This document shows, piece by piece, positions 49,429 through 57,503 of a stretch of DNA of 64,000 nucleotides. Location of the stretch: positions 1-64,000 of the forward strand of contig JAQGPA010000014.1 in assembly GCA_028293325.1 (NCBI GenBank). Direction: 5' to 3'. Below the pieces are notes generated by a model. That model saw nothing but the letters and a program-made list of their open reading frames with translations, did not search any database and was not told the origin of the DNA. This DNA comes from Pedosphaera sp. GTDB lineage: Bacteria > Verrucomicrobiota > Verrucomicrobiia > Limisphaerales > Pedosphaeraceae. Within the stretch, counting starts at the first letter, position 1; each line of letters starts with the position of its first letter. Both the position numbers and the translations under genes were made by a program.

Positions 49429-49564
49429 GATCCGTTGGGCGTGGGGCTTCATGGTCTGGCTCTGCGGGGCTTTTCCAACGGTGATGTGCTCGCCGCGGGT
49501 ATAGTACGCCGCGCGATTTAAGAATTGAAAGCAGTAATGTTGAACTCCGAATCAGGATCGGGAG

Positions 49565-50155
49565 TTACTTGATCAATTCGAAGTGGCCGATGAGGGGGAG
49601 CGGTTTGTATTGGCCGGTGGCAGCGTTGATGATGCCGAGGATCATCAGGACGAACGAACCAACGCCGACGACCACAGGAAGCAATACGGCGAAGCAGCCG
49701 ACGAACGGGACCATCATCAGAACGAATGAGCCCGCGCCGCCAATGATGGACGCGAGGAAGAGTACAATGCCCTGGTTAGTGTGAAAGCGGGCGAACCGGG
49801 AATTGGGCGCGGCCAACAGAGGGACGAGGAAAAGAATTCCGATATATGCCAGCACGGCGAAAACTTTGTTCTGCTCGATGTCGGCGGTGTCGGAAACGAT
49901 CGCGGGCGGGGCGATGGGTGGCGGCGCTGAACCGGGCCCGCCGACCGGTGGCACGCCTGCGGCAGGGCTGGATGAAACAGGCGGCGTGGTCCCGCCCAGT
50001 TCGGGAATGGTGTTGGCTGGCACCCAGTTGGGCATACCTTCCGTCCAGACAAGAGTATCGCGGGAAATAGTGCCGTTGTTGAGGATGGTTTGCAGGGCGG
50101 AGATTTCGAGGGGGCCGCAGTTCTGACCGTTTTGGACGTAGCGCCAGGTGCTCAT
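49565..50155 (-). CDS. GYF_2-domain and DUF4870 membrane protein
   Basis: A 196-residue protein. Residues 1-50 form a GYF_2 domain (WRYVQNGQNCGPLEISALQ, TLVWTEGMPNWVPA), a small adaptor-like fold common in Verrucomicrobia and Planctomycetes. A Pro/Ser/Gly-rich linker (about residues 52-85) leads to a DUF4870-like membrane domain with three or four helices (VFAVLAYIGILFLVPLL, FHTNQGIVLFL, GVGSFVLMILGIINAA). It stands alone; function unknown. Confidence 0.85.
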   Translation of the reverse strand: MSTWRYVQNGQNCGPLEISALQTILNNGTISRDTLVWTEGMPNWVPANTIPELGGTTPPVSSSPAAGVPPVGGPGSAPPPIAPPAIVSDTADIEQNKVFAVLAYIGILFLVPLLAAPNSRFARFHTNQGIVLFLASIIGGAGSFVLMMVPFVGCFAVLLPVVVGVGSFVLMILGIINAATGQYKPLPLIGHFELIK

Positions 50156-50481
50156 ATTTTTACGAATGGGCGGTAATGGTCAATCGTATTGCTCCGGTGA
50201 AACCGGGGCTAATTTGGTGCAAGTGGGATGGGGTGGCAAGAGTTTTCGATTTTGGATTGGGAAATGAAGAAACTACCCCTCACCCCGACTCTCTCCCGTC
50301 CGAGTGCTTCCGCACGTGTCATTCAAATTCGGATTGCGGATTGCGGAATTGGGGAGATGGGATGGGGACAATCCCGCTGGCGGGATTGAACTCCGAACTT
50401 GGAGTGGATTGGTGCGGGGCGTTTTTATGGTGCTGTGCTGTTTTTGCACGCGTTCAGTTTCGGGGAGGAGACAGCGCGGGC
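50156..50481 (+). other. Intergenic stretch with short repeats
   Basis: No supported gene. It contains CCCCTCACCCCGACTCTCTC (50276-50295), close to a short element frequent between genes of such genomes, a duplicated GGATTGC (around 50332-50346), and the hairpin at 50369. Confidence 0.4.
50369..50388. repeat. Hairpin repeat
   Basis: CAATCCCGC and GCGGGATTG pair over 9 bp with a TG loop. It is similar in design to the hairpins at 38644 and 49407. Confidence 0.5.
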
Positions 50482-50510
50482 TTGACATATTTAGACGTTT
50501 GGCTAAATGT
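50482..50510 (+). promoter_or_regulatory. sdpR promoter with embedded operator
   Basis: A consensus -35 TTGACA (50482-50487) is followed 16 bases later by TAAATG as a likely -10. Across the spacer and -10 lies the inverted repeat ATTTAG-N8-CTAAAT (50489-50508), a typical ArsR/SdpR operator. Binding there would block RNA polymerase, so autorepression is expected. Transcription would begin within a few bases of the ATG at 50519. Confidence 0.65.
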
Positions 50511-50518
50511 TGAAGTAT

Positions 50519-50872
50519 ATGGACCGGTTATTCAAGGCTTTGAACGATCCGACGCGGCGGCGTATTTTGGAGTTGTTGCGGGTGCGGGAGATGGCGGCGG
50601 GGGAGATTGCGGATGAATTCAACATCAGCAAGCCGAGCATATCGCATCATCTGGATTTGTTGAAGCAGGCGGACCTGGTGCTGGCGGAGAAGCGGGGACA
50701 GTTCGTGGTGTATTCGCTGAACACGAGCGTGCTGGATGATTGCCTGGTCTGGCTGCTGAATCTGTCGAAGAAAAAGAGGAAGGGAATGAATCATGAAACT
50801 GTTGAAAAAAGAGTGGCCGCAACTGGTGCTGCTGGCCGTGCCGTTTTGCGCCGCCGCGCTGCTGTGGAATAA
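50519..50872 (+). CDS. sdpR: ArsR-family autorepressor (SdpR-like)
   Basis: A 117-residue winged-helix repressor of the SdpR subgroup. LFKALNDPTRRRILELLRVR, MAAGEIADEFNISKPSISHH (recognition helix) and LLKQADLVLAEKRGQFVVYSLN are diagnostic. No metal-binding ELCVC motif is present, so it is not an arsenic sensor. The ATG at 50519 is preferred over that at 50507, which lies in the -10. The domain is complete by about residue 93; the last ~25 residues (MNHETVEKRVAATGAAGRAV...) are read from bases that also encode the start of the next gene, an unusual 80-base overlap. In the known pair, SdpR represses its own operon and is relieved by SdpI at the membrane. Confidence 0.88.
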   Translation: MDRLFKALNDPTRRRILELLRVREMAAGEIADEFNISKPSISHHLDLLKQADLVLAEKRGQFVVYSLNTSVLDDCLVWLLNLSKKKRKGMNHETVEKRVAATGAAGRAVLRRRAAVE

Positions 50873-51461
50873 GCTGCCGGAGCGGATGCCAGTTCATTGG
50901 GATGTGCACTGGCAGGTAAATGGTTACGCGGGCAAGACCATGGCGACGTTGCTGCTGCCGTGCCTGAACATCGGGTTGGCGCTGTTGCTGGGGCTGGTTC
51001 CGCTGATGGATCCGATGCTCAAGCAGTATGACCCGGAAACGCGGGCAAGCTTGTGGCGAACAATGCGGGCGATGCGGCTGGCAGTGAGCTTGTTCCTGTG
51101 CGTTATCGCGCTGGGGATTCTGGCGGTGGGCTTGAAAGCGCCGGTCAACATGGCGACGCTGATGCAAGTTGGACTGGGCGTGCTTTTCATATTGATTGGA
51201 AATTTGCTGACCAAATTGCGGCCGAACCATTTCTTTGGCGTCCGCACGCCATGGACGCTGAAATCACGCGAGGTGTGGATGCGAACGCATCGATTGGCCG
51301 GACATATCATGGTTGCGGGCGGGTTGGGCCTGGCGGTGCTCAGTTTGGTGGTGCCACCGGCGTATTATTTCTACTGCGTATTCATCCCGGTGTTTGCGGT
51401 GATGGCAATTGTGCCGGTGGCGTACTCGTATTTGATCTATCCTGCGCAAAATCGGGTGTGA
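50793..51461 (+). CDS. sdpI: SdpI-family membrane protein (DUF1648/SdpI)
   Basis: A 222-residue protein with six predicted helices. The DUF1648 start (LLWNKLPERMPVHWDVHWQV) is followed by the SdpI domain with LRPNHFFGVRTPWTLKSREV and WMRTHRLAGHIMVAGGLGLA. In Bacillus, SdpI gives immunity to the SdpC toxin and also senses it to sequester SdpR. No toxin gene is visible here, so this two-gene version more likely senses another stress. It starts inside the sdpR coding region. Confidence 0.9.
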   Translation: MKLLKKEWPQLVLLAVPFCAAALLWNKLPERMPVHWDVHWQVNGYAGKTMATLLLPCLNIGLALLLGLVPLMDPMLKQYDPETRASLWRTMRAMRLAVSLFLCVIALGILAVGLKAPVNMATLMQVGLGVLFILIGNLLTKLRPNHFFGVRTPWTLKSREVWMRTHRLAGHIMVAGGLGLAVLSLVVPPAYYFYCVFIPVFAVMAIVPVAYSYLIYPAQNRV

Positions 51462-51549
51462 CCGCGGAGTCAGGAATATCCTTTCAAGAAATAGCTCTCT
51501 AAAGGGGAAAATTGTGGGTATGTTGAGGTGGTCGCTAAGACATTATTAC

Positions 51550-53520
51550 ATGACAACGAAATTATTTACTGAACTGGGGATTTCTGCGGAACTGCTGAAA
51601 GCCATTGATAAGCTGGGGTTTGAGCAGGCATCGCCGATCCAGGCGGAGGCCATTCCGGTGCTGCTGGCCGGGCATGACGTGGTGGGGCAATCGCAGACCG
51701 GTTCAGGCAAAACGGCGGCTTTTGCCGTGCCGGCGGTGGAATTGGTGGATCCGCAATTGCGCGCGGTGCAGGTGCTGATGCTCTGCCCGACGCGGGAGCT
51801 GGCGGTGCAGGTATCGGAGGAAGTCCACAAGCTGGCGCTCTTCAAGCGGGGGATTCACGCACTACCGATTTACGGCGGGCAATCGTATGAGCGGCAGTTC
51901 ATGGGGTTGAAAGCGGGGGCACAAATTGTCATCGGCACACCGGGACGGGTGATGGACCATATGCGGCGCGGGACGTTGCGACTGGACAAGGTGAAGATGG
52001 TGATCCTGGACGAGGCGGACGTGATGCTGGACATGGGCTTCCGCGATGACATTGAATTCATTCTTCAGGCGGTGCCCAAGGAACGGCAGACGGTGTTTTT
52101 CTCGGCGACCATGCCGCGGCCAATCCAGGAATTGATTCAAAAATATGCGCGCGAGCCGAAGAATGTGCGGATCGAGCAAAAGGAAATGACGGTGCCGACG
52201 GTGGAGCAGGTATATTATGAAGTGGACCGCCGTTTCAAGATCGAGCTGCTGACGCGGCTGATTGACATTCACGATTTGAAGCTCGGCATTATTTTTTGCA
52301 ATACGAAGCGGATGGTGGATGACCTGGTGGACCATTTGAACGCGCAGGGATATTCCGCAGACCGATTGCACGGGGACATGAGCCAGGCAATGCGCGATCG
52401 CGTGATGAACAAGTTCCGCAAATCGGGCCTGGAATTCCTGGTGGCCACGGACGTGGCGGCGCGGGGCATCGACGTGGAGGATGTGCAGGTGGTGTTCAAC
52501 TATGATTTGCCCTACGACGTGGAGGATTATTTGCATCGCATCGGACGGACCGGCCGCGCGGGCCGAAGCGGGCGGGCGATTTCGTTCGTGGCGGGCCGCG
52601 AGCTGTTCCAGATTTATAACATCGAGCGTTACACCAAGGTGAAGATGCATCATGGCCGGCCACCGAGCGCGGGCGAGGTGGAGGAGGCGCGCGCCAATGT
52701 GTTCCTGGATAAACTGCGCATAACTTTGAAGAGCGGTGAATTCAAGCGGCAGGACCATATGATTGAGCGATTGCTGGAGGAAGGTTTCAACAGCGCGGAT
52801 ATTGTATCGGCATTGCTGCATCAATTGCAGGGGAGCCAGGCGGCGCCGGTGGCCAAAGCAACCTGGGAAGAACCGCGACCGGAGCGCGCATCATTTCGCG
52901 AAGGACGTGACAGCCGTCGCGAGGGACCGCCGGAACGGATGGGCCGCCAACGCGAAGAGCGCCCGGCACGGCGGGATTTTTCGAGTGAACGTTCCACGCC
53001 GGCATCGCGCAAGCCGTGGCGTTCGGAAGGTGACACCGCAGCCCGCCCAGCGCAACCGCGGCGGGAGACAGGCCCTGCAGATCGCGGAGCGCGTCCGGCC
53101 AAAATCGTGACGACGCCGGTGATCTCCCCTGCCCCAACCGCGCCGGCAGCGGCAGCCAAACCGGTCGCGCCCGCAGCACCGGCACCCGCCAAGGTAGAAG
53201 CCAAGGTGCCGCCGGGATTTCCGGAACGCCGTGAGATGAAGGAACCGGAACTGGTGCGTTCACCGAAGCACAGCCGAAAGACGCCAGATGAGCAGACGCG
53301 ACTTTACATGAACATCGGCGAGGCCATGGGCGTGGCAGCGGGTGACGTGGTGGGAGCAATTTTGGGCGAGACGGGTTTGCCCGCGAAAGTGGTCGGGACG
53401 GTGGATATTCGCGAGCGGCACCTGTTCGTGGATGTGTCCGCCGAGCATGCGAACGGAATCATTGCCAAGCTGAATCGTACCCGGATCAAGAATCAGAAAT
53501 TAAAGGTGAAACTGGCTTAA
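51550..53520 (+). CDS. DEAD-box RNA helicase with DbpA RNA-binding domain
   Basis: A 656-residue DEAD-box helicase. The Q motif is FEQASPIQAEAIPVL, motif I QTGSGKTAA and motif III SAT; motif II is written DEAD (MVILDEADVMLDMGF), and motif VI is HRIGRTGRAGRSG. A long Arg/Pro/Ala-rich disordered segment (about residues 435-575) precedes a DbpA-type RNA-binding domain (LYMNIGEAMGVAAGDVVGAI, RHLFVDVSAEHANGIIAKLN). This is the CsdA/DeaD-like plan, expected in ribosome assembly or mRNA decay. The ATG at 51550 (MTTKLFTELGIS) replaces a longer frame from 51514. Confidence 0.95.
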   Translation: MTTKLFTELGISAELLKAIDKLGFEQASPIQAEAIPVLLAGHDVVGQSQTGSGKTAAFAVPAVELVDPQLRAVQVLMLCPTRELAVQVSEEVHKLALFKRGIHALPIYGGQSYERQFMGLKAGAQIVIGTPGRVMDHMRRGTLRLDKVKMVILDEADVMLDMGFRDDIEFILQAVPKERQTVFFSATMPRPIQELIQKYAREPKNVRIEQKEMTVPTVEQVYYEVDRRFKIELLTRLIDIHDLKLGIIFCNTKRMVDDLVDHLNAQGYSADRLHGDMSQAMRDRVMNKFRKSGLEFLVATDVAARGIDVEDVQVVFNYDLPYDVEDYLHRIGRTGRAGRSGRAISFVAGRELFQIYNIERYTKVKMHHGRPPSAGEVEEARANVFLDKLRITLKSGEFKRQDHMIERLLEEGFNSADIVSALLHQLQGSQAAPVAKATWEEPRPERASFREGRDSRREGPPERMGRQREERPARRDFSSERSTPASRKPWRSEGDTAARPAQPRRETGPADRGARPAKIVTTPVISPAPTAPAAAAKPVAPAAPAPAKVEAKVPPGFPERREMKEPELVRSPKHSRKTPDEQTRLYMNIGEAMGVAAGDVVGAILGETGLPAKVVGTVDIRERHLFVDVSAEHANGIIAKLNRTRIKNQKLKVKLA

Positions 53521-53537
53521 GTCGAAGCGCCGTCGAA

Positions 53538-54284
53538 TCAGGGCTTGTAAATGACGGCGTTGAGGACAATGCGGGAATAAGTGGGGTCGAGAAAATCCAC
53601 CGCATTATGGCCGGGCATGAGGTAAATGATCTGGCCTTTGCCGGCAGGCTTGATCCAACCGGTGCGATCCTGCATGTAAGTGACACCGGAGGCGGGTTCG
53701 AGATATTTGGTGCCCAGCAGAATGGTGCGCGGCCCGATGAGAACATGGTTCAGATAAACCTCGGAATGGATGAGGGTAAATCCAGGGAGGGTGGCATCGA
53801 CGGCCGGGGCATTGGTTTTGACGAAAGGAATATGGAGGGGATAGACAACCTTGTTGGTGGTGATGAAATGGTTGGGATTGAGACTCACGACGGTGAGGTC
53901 AACGCCTTCAATCCATTTGTAGTCCACCGGGGGCAGGTCAACACCAAGGAAGGAAAACCAGGCGTCGTTGGTGCGCTTGCCGGAGCTGATGGAATGGTGG
54001 AGCACGAGGAGCTTGCCGCCGGCCTTGGTGTAATCAATGAAGGCATGCTCGACCTTGGCATCGAGGACACGATGAATGTAAATGATGATGGCCTCGTATT
54101 GGACCAGGTTGTCGGGCAAATCCTTCTGGCCAATGATCTTGCTGTTGATGTGCTCCTCGCTTTTCAACTTGCCGGCCAAATTTTGCATGGCGGGAAATTC
54201 ATCCGCCACCATGAGGACATCCGCCCGGGCGGCCTGAACCAGGCCAACCAGACAGAGACACAGCGCGACGAGGTATTTGATCAT
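53538..54284 (-). CDS. Exported ThuA-like domain protein
   Basis: A 248-residue protein with a signal peptide (MIKYLVALCLCLVGLVQAAR). It has a ThuA/glutamine-amidotransferase-like fold: VLMVADEFPAMQNLAGKL, YEAIIIYIHRVLDAKVEHAF, GGKLLVLHHSISSGKRTNDA with the conserved HH, and a late QIIYLMPGHNAVDFLDPTYS. ThuA-like proteins are abundant in Verrucomicrobia and linked to sugar use, though this copy has no sugar gene next to it. The ATG at 54284 is preferred over 54302. It converges with the helicase gene. Confidence 0.85.
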   Translation of the reverse strand: MIKYLVALCLCLVGLVQAARADVLMVADEFPAMQNLAGKLKSEEHINSKIIGQKDLPDNLVQYEAIIIYIHRVLDAKVEHAFIDYTKAGGKLLVLHHSISSGKRTNDAWFSFLGVDLPPVDYKWIEGVDLTVVSLNPNHFITTNKVVYPLHIPFVKTNAPAVDATLPGFTLIHSEVYLNHVLIGPRTILLGTKYLEPASGVTYMQDRTGWIKPAGKGQIIYLMPGHNAVDFLDPTYSRIVLNAVIYKP

Positions 54285-54408
54285 GGAGAGAGCATGTTTC
54301 AACCGGCGATGCCGGCAAGCAAAAATGGCGCTGCCATTAACCGTGCGGCCAATTCAATGCGAATAATTTAGGTTTCCAAATGGACGGGATGGATTAACTT
54401 GTCCGCTA

Positions 54409-55056
54409 ATGGCCATGGTTGCAAATCCTGCGTTAAAGCGGTTCGTCGCCCAGATGAGGGACGAGTTGGTGATGGCGCAGGTACTCATCCGGCGCAACGG
54501 AGCAGGCTATGAGTTGCGGCAGTTGGCGGATCGGGGGCTGGCGCCGGAGTCATTGCGACTGGTCAAGGCAGGTGACGCACGGACGCTGGCGCAACATACG
54601 GCGACCGGAGTATTTCGTCCGTTGAAATCAGCGCCGACTTTGCAAAACGGCTGGCGGATATCGGCGTCAAGTGATGGCGAATTGGAATTGGCGCTCAATC
54701 AACTTTATCCGGGTGCCATTGCGGACTGGGCGGCAGCGCAAACGGTGAATCCGCCGGTCACAAATTACCGGGAGTTTACGCAACGGCAGTCCGGAATGTA
54801 CCGGATTACGACGATGCTCGACGACGCGCAGGCGGCACAGGTGATACGGGCGGGTTGCGACCAACAATTTTGTTTGAAACGCCGGCTTTGGACAGTGGCG
54901 GGTTTGGAGCCGGATGACATGGCGGCAAAGAGCCTGATCCCATGCCTGGAACCGTGCGCGGTGTTGATGGAACTTGCGCGCAAGGCGGTGCGGATCGGGC
55001 AGGAGGAGAAGGCGGGGCTGGTTATGAAACTTGCCGGGGAATCAAAATCTGAATAA
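54409..55056 (+). CDS. DR2241-like iron-sulfur protein
   Basis: A 215-residue protein whose C-terminal half matches DR2241-type proteins (TNYREFTQRQSGMYRITTML, AGCDQQFCLKRRLWTVAGLE, SLIPCLEPCAVLMELARKAV). Cys150, Cys155, Cys179 and Cys183 (C-x4-C-x23-C-x3-C) would hold a 4Fe-4S cluster. The N-terminal half is an unassigned alpha/beta region. In some relatives the C-terminal domain is joined to a CbiX-like chelatase; no chelatase part is visible here. It is 24 bases upstream of the TlpA-like gene, so a joint redox role is possible. Confidence 0.65.
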   Translation: MAMVANPALKRFVAQMRDELVMAQVLIRRNGAGYELRQLADRGLAPESLRLVKAGDARTLAQHTATGVFRPLKSAPTLQNGWRISASSDGELELALNQLYPGAIADWAAAQTVNPPVTNYREFTQRQSGMYRITTMLDDAQAAQVIRAGCDQQFCLKRRLWTVAGLEPDDMAAKSLIPCLEPCAVLMELARKAVRIGQEEKAGLVMKLAGESKSE

Positions 55057-55079
55057 TCATCAATCCAAATCAACTGCTT

Positions 55080-56189
55080 ATGAAATTAATATCACGTGGT
55101 GTTCGTCGGGGCGCCGCATTTGCCGGCCTGCTGGTTTTTTTAGGCGTGCTGGCTGCCAACTGCTTCAGTGCACGGGCGGCGGAAGAAAGCCTGGTGTCCA
55201 CGAATAAGGACGCGGAGGCGGACAAGGCATGGCGGGCAACACAAAAGGCGCTGCAACCGCCATTGCCACCGGCGGAATGGCATACCAATCAGCCATCGCG
55301 TGAAGAGGTGGCGGAGTTTTACCGGCCGTTGCTGCGGAAAGCGGCGGATGCGGCCAAGGATTTTTACACACGCTATCCCAATCATGCGAAAGCTGCGGAC
55401 GCGCACCGGGCGGAGTTGCAAATGTTGACGCTGGGGGTGCAGCGTTTTGACGACACGAATGGGACGGCGCGATTGGAAGCGTTGGAGGGGGAACGGCTGA
55501 AGGATCCGAACCTGGGCGAAGACGAGCGGTTACAACTGCGCATGGCAGCGATACAAAACCTGATGAAGGGCCTGCCCGAAACGCTGGGTGAACTGGAGAA
55601 AGCGGCGCGAAGTTTGCAAAAGGATTTTCCAAAACGGGACGAACCGTATCAGTTATTGATGATGGTGGCGGAGGAAAGCGGCGAGAAGGGACGGACGCTG
55701 GCAAAGGAACTTGCGGAGGGTGACGCCCCGGAGCAGATCAAGCAGTCAGCCCAGGGATTGTTGAAGCGGATGGACGCGCTGGGGAAACCGGTGACGATAC
55801 AATTCACGGCGCTGGACGGCCGGGAAGTGGATGTGGCCAAGATGAAAGGCAAGGTGGTGTTGATCGATTTCTGGGCGACCTGGTGCGGCCCGTGCGTGGG
55901 GGAATTGCCAAACGTGAAGGCGGCGTACGACAAACTGCATCCGAAGGGGTTTGAGATTGTTAGCATCAGCTTTGACGAGAGCAAGGAGACACTGGAAAAA
56001 TTCGTGGCGAAAGAAAAAATGGAATGGCCGCAATACTTTGACGGCAAAGGCTGGGAAAATAAGTACGGCAAGGAATTCGGGATTCATGGCATCCCCACGA
56101 TGTGGCTGGTGGATAAGCAGGGCAACCTGTGCGACGTCAACGCACGGGGCGCATTGGAGGAGAAGGTCAGCAAACTGCTCGCGGAATAA
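55080..56189 (+). CDS. TlpA-like thioredoxin-fold exported protein
   Basis: A 369-residue protein. A signal peptide (residues 1-36, cleaved near ARA-AE) is followed by a helical region of about 200 residues with TPR-like content (DAAKDFYTRYPNHAKAADAH, GLPETLGELEKAARSLQKDF). Then comes a TlpA/AhpC-TSA domain with the redox motif WCGPC in VLIDFWATWCGPCVGELPNV and the cis-Pro in GIHGIPTMWLVDKQGNL. It should reduce disulphides in the periplasm or outside the cell. The helical part may bind a partner protein. Confidence 0.9.
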   Translation: MKLISRGVRRGAAFAGLLVFLGVLAANCFSARAAEESLVSTNKDAEADKAWRATQKALQPPLPPAEWHTNQPSREEVAEFYRPLLRKAADAAKDFYTRYPNHAKAADAHRAELQMLTLGVQRFDDTNGTARLEALEGERLKDPNLGEDERLQLRMAAIQNLMKGLPETLGELEKAARSLQKDFPKRDEPYQLLMMVAEESGEKGRTLAKELAEGDAPEQIKQSAQGLLKRMDALGKPVTIQFTALDGREVDVAKMKGKVVLIDFWATWCGPCVGELPNVKAAYDKLHPKGFEIVSISFDESKETLEKFVAKEKMEWPQYFDGKGWENKYGKEFGIHGIPTMWLVDKQGNLCDVNARGALEEKVSKLLAE

Positions 56190-56284
56190 GGCGCGGCGAA
56201 AGGCTGACGACTCCGAGTGATAAGGCCGGAAGCCGGTGAATTAGTTTGTCAGCCCATCCAGGCTGCGGCTTAATGTAGGGCAGT

Positions 56285-56713
56285 ATGGATTGGCTGCATC
56301 AATTACTCTGGCACAAAGATCACTTCCTGGGCATCCAGTGGGGTTGGTGGAAAATCATCGGCTGGCTGGGAAACGTTATTTTCTTCAGCCGGTTTGTGGT
56401 GCAATGGCATGCCACGGAGAAACGCAAACAGGTGGTGGTGCCGCAGGCTTTTTGGTGGCTCAGCCTGACCGGCTCATTGGTGCTGCTCGCTTACGCGGCT
56501 TGCTACCAACATGACTCCGTGTTCATTTTTGCTTACGCGTTGACTTGGATTCCCTACACCCGCAACCTGATCATTCACCGACGACATACTGAGGCGCATT
56601 TGACCTGTCCCGAATGCAAGACGATTTGCCCGCCGGAGTCGAAATTTTGCTTCAGTTGTGGCACGAGACTGACACCGGTTGTCTTGAGCGGTGCCACGAA
56701 TGACGCGGCCTGA
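56285..56713 (+). CDS. LAB_N (lipid A biosynthesis N-terminal) domain protein with C-terminal zinc ribbon
   Basis: A 142-residue membrane protein with three helices and the LAB_N pattern: GWLGNVIFFSRFVVQWHATE, VVPQAFWWLSLTGSLVLLAY, FIFAYALTWIPYTRNLIIHR. LAB_N proteins are small helpers linked to lipid A or glycosyl-lipid synthesis. Unlike the usual stand-alone form it adds a C-terminal ~30-residue zinc ribbon, CPECKTICPPESKFCFSCG, facing the cytoplasm if the topology is normal. It is a single gene. Confidence 0.85.
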   Translation: MDWLHQLLWHKDHFLGIQWGWWKIIGWLGNVIFFSRFVVQWHATEKRKQVVVPQAFWWLSLTGSLVLLAYAACYQHDSVFIFAYALTWIPYTRNLIIHRRHTEAHLTCPECKTICPPESKFCFSCGTRLTPVVLSGATNDAA

Positions 56714-56752
56714 GGGGGGCGTCCTTCCAGCTTAAAACTGCGGTGCCCGCTG

Positions 56753-57112
56753 CTATTTCTTTGGCGCCGGGGCGGCGTTGGGCGGAGGCGTGGTTACGAT
56801 GAACTGGTTGTACTTGGCAATGATGGGATTGAAGTCAGGATGAGTCTTGGAATATTCAACCAACCGGAGCCAGAAGTCACGTGAGACGGGCGTAAGCTTG
56901 GTGTCAAATTCCTCAGCAATTTTCTGGCTCTCCTTCATCTGGGTGTGAACCAGGATATATTGGCGCAGCAGGAATATATTCACGGAACCGCTCAACAGGA
57001 TGACCACGACCAGCACGCTCAGGAGCAAAGTCCGAAGGGATCTCAGTTCTGCCTGCAAAGTCTCCACCGTGGTGTCGGGCGCGATGTCCAGATTAGTCTC
57101 GGATTCGTTCAT
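56753..57112 (-). CDS. Small membrane-anchored hypothetical protein
   Basis: A 119-residue protein with one central helix (LLLSVLVVVILLSGSVNIFL), a short acidic N-terminus that looks coiled-coil-forming (TTVETLQAELRSLRTL) and a C-terminal outside domain ending in a Pro/Ala/Lys tail. It is the second of two adjacent, similarly built genes: both have a helix followed by an L--EYSK--P pattern and a proline-rich end, so they look like diverged duplicates. Confidence 0.6.
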   Translation of the reverse strand: MNESETNLDIAPDTTVETLQAELRSLRTLLLSVLVVVILLSGSVNIFLLRQYILVHTQMKESQKIAEEFDTKLTPVSRDFWLRLVEYSKTHPDFNPIIAKYNQFIVTTPPPNAAPAPKK

Positions 57113-57115
57113 AAA

Positions 57116-57385
57116 TTATTTATTGGTGGTGGGCCGGGCCGCCGGAGCGGGTGTCATCACCGTTTGCAAAACAGGAATGATGGCGGGGTTTTTCTTGCTG
57201 TATTCCGTGGCATCGTTGAACAGCGCCTGCATGAGACTGCGGGTATTGGTGGCGGCAGCAACTTTGGGCTGCAACTGCTGCAACTTGCGGAGAGATAAAT
57301 TGTAACTTACCGCGAGCCAGGCGGTGAACAGGGTGCTGAGGAACAGCACTAAAACAAGCATGAGTGCCAGCGGATTGTTTTTCAT
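57116..57385 (-). CDS. Small membrane-anchored hypothetical protein, paralogue of the next gene
   Basis: An 89-residue protein. The ATG at 57385 (MKNNPLALMLVLVLFLSTLF) starts it with a single N-terminal membrane helix. The outside domain contains SLRKLQQLQPKVAAATNT and the motif ATEYSKKNPAIIPVLQTVMT, echoing VEYSKTHPDFNPIIAKYNQF in its neighbour three bases downstream. A heteromeric pair is a reasonable guess. Family unknown. Confidence 0.6.
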   Translation of the reverse strand: MKNNPLALMLVLVLFLSTLFTAWLAVSYNLSLRKLQQLQPKVAAATNTRSLMQALFNDATEYSKKNPAIIPVLQTVMTPAPAARPTTNK

Positions 57386-57503
57386 AAATATGTCCACTGA
57401 CTTTAACTGCTCGCCATGGGTTGTCCAATGCGTTTTTTAGTCCCAAAACCAGGGTGACGGGAGAGGATGGCGGCGCGATCGGCGGCTATTTTATGAAAGA
57501 CGG

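Noticed and set aside
50793-51461. Sdp toxin (sdpC) operon
   Set aside because: Only the SdpR and SdpI homologues are found; no toxin-like secreted protein is next to them.
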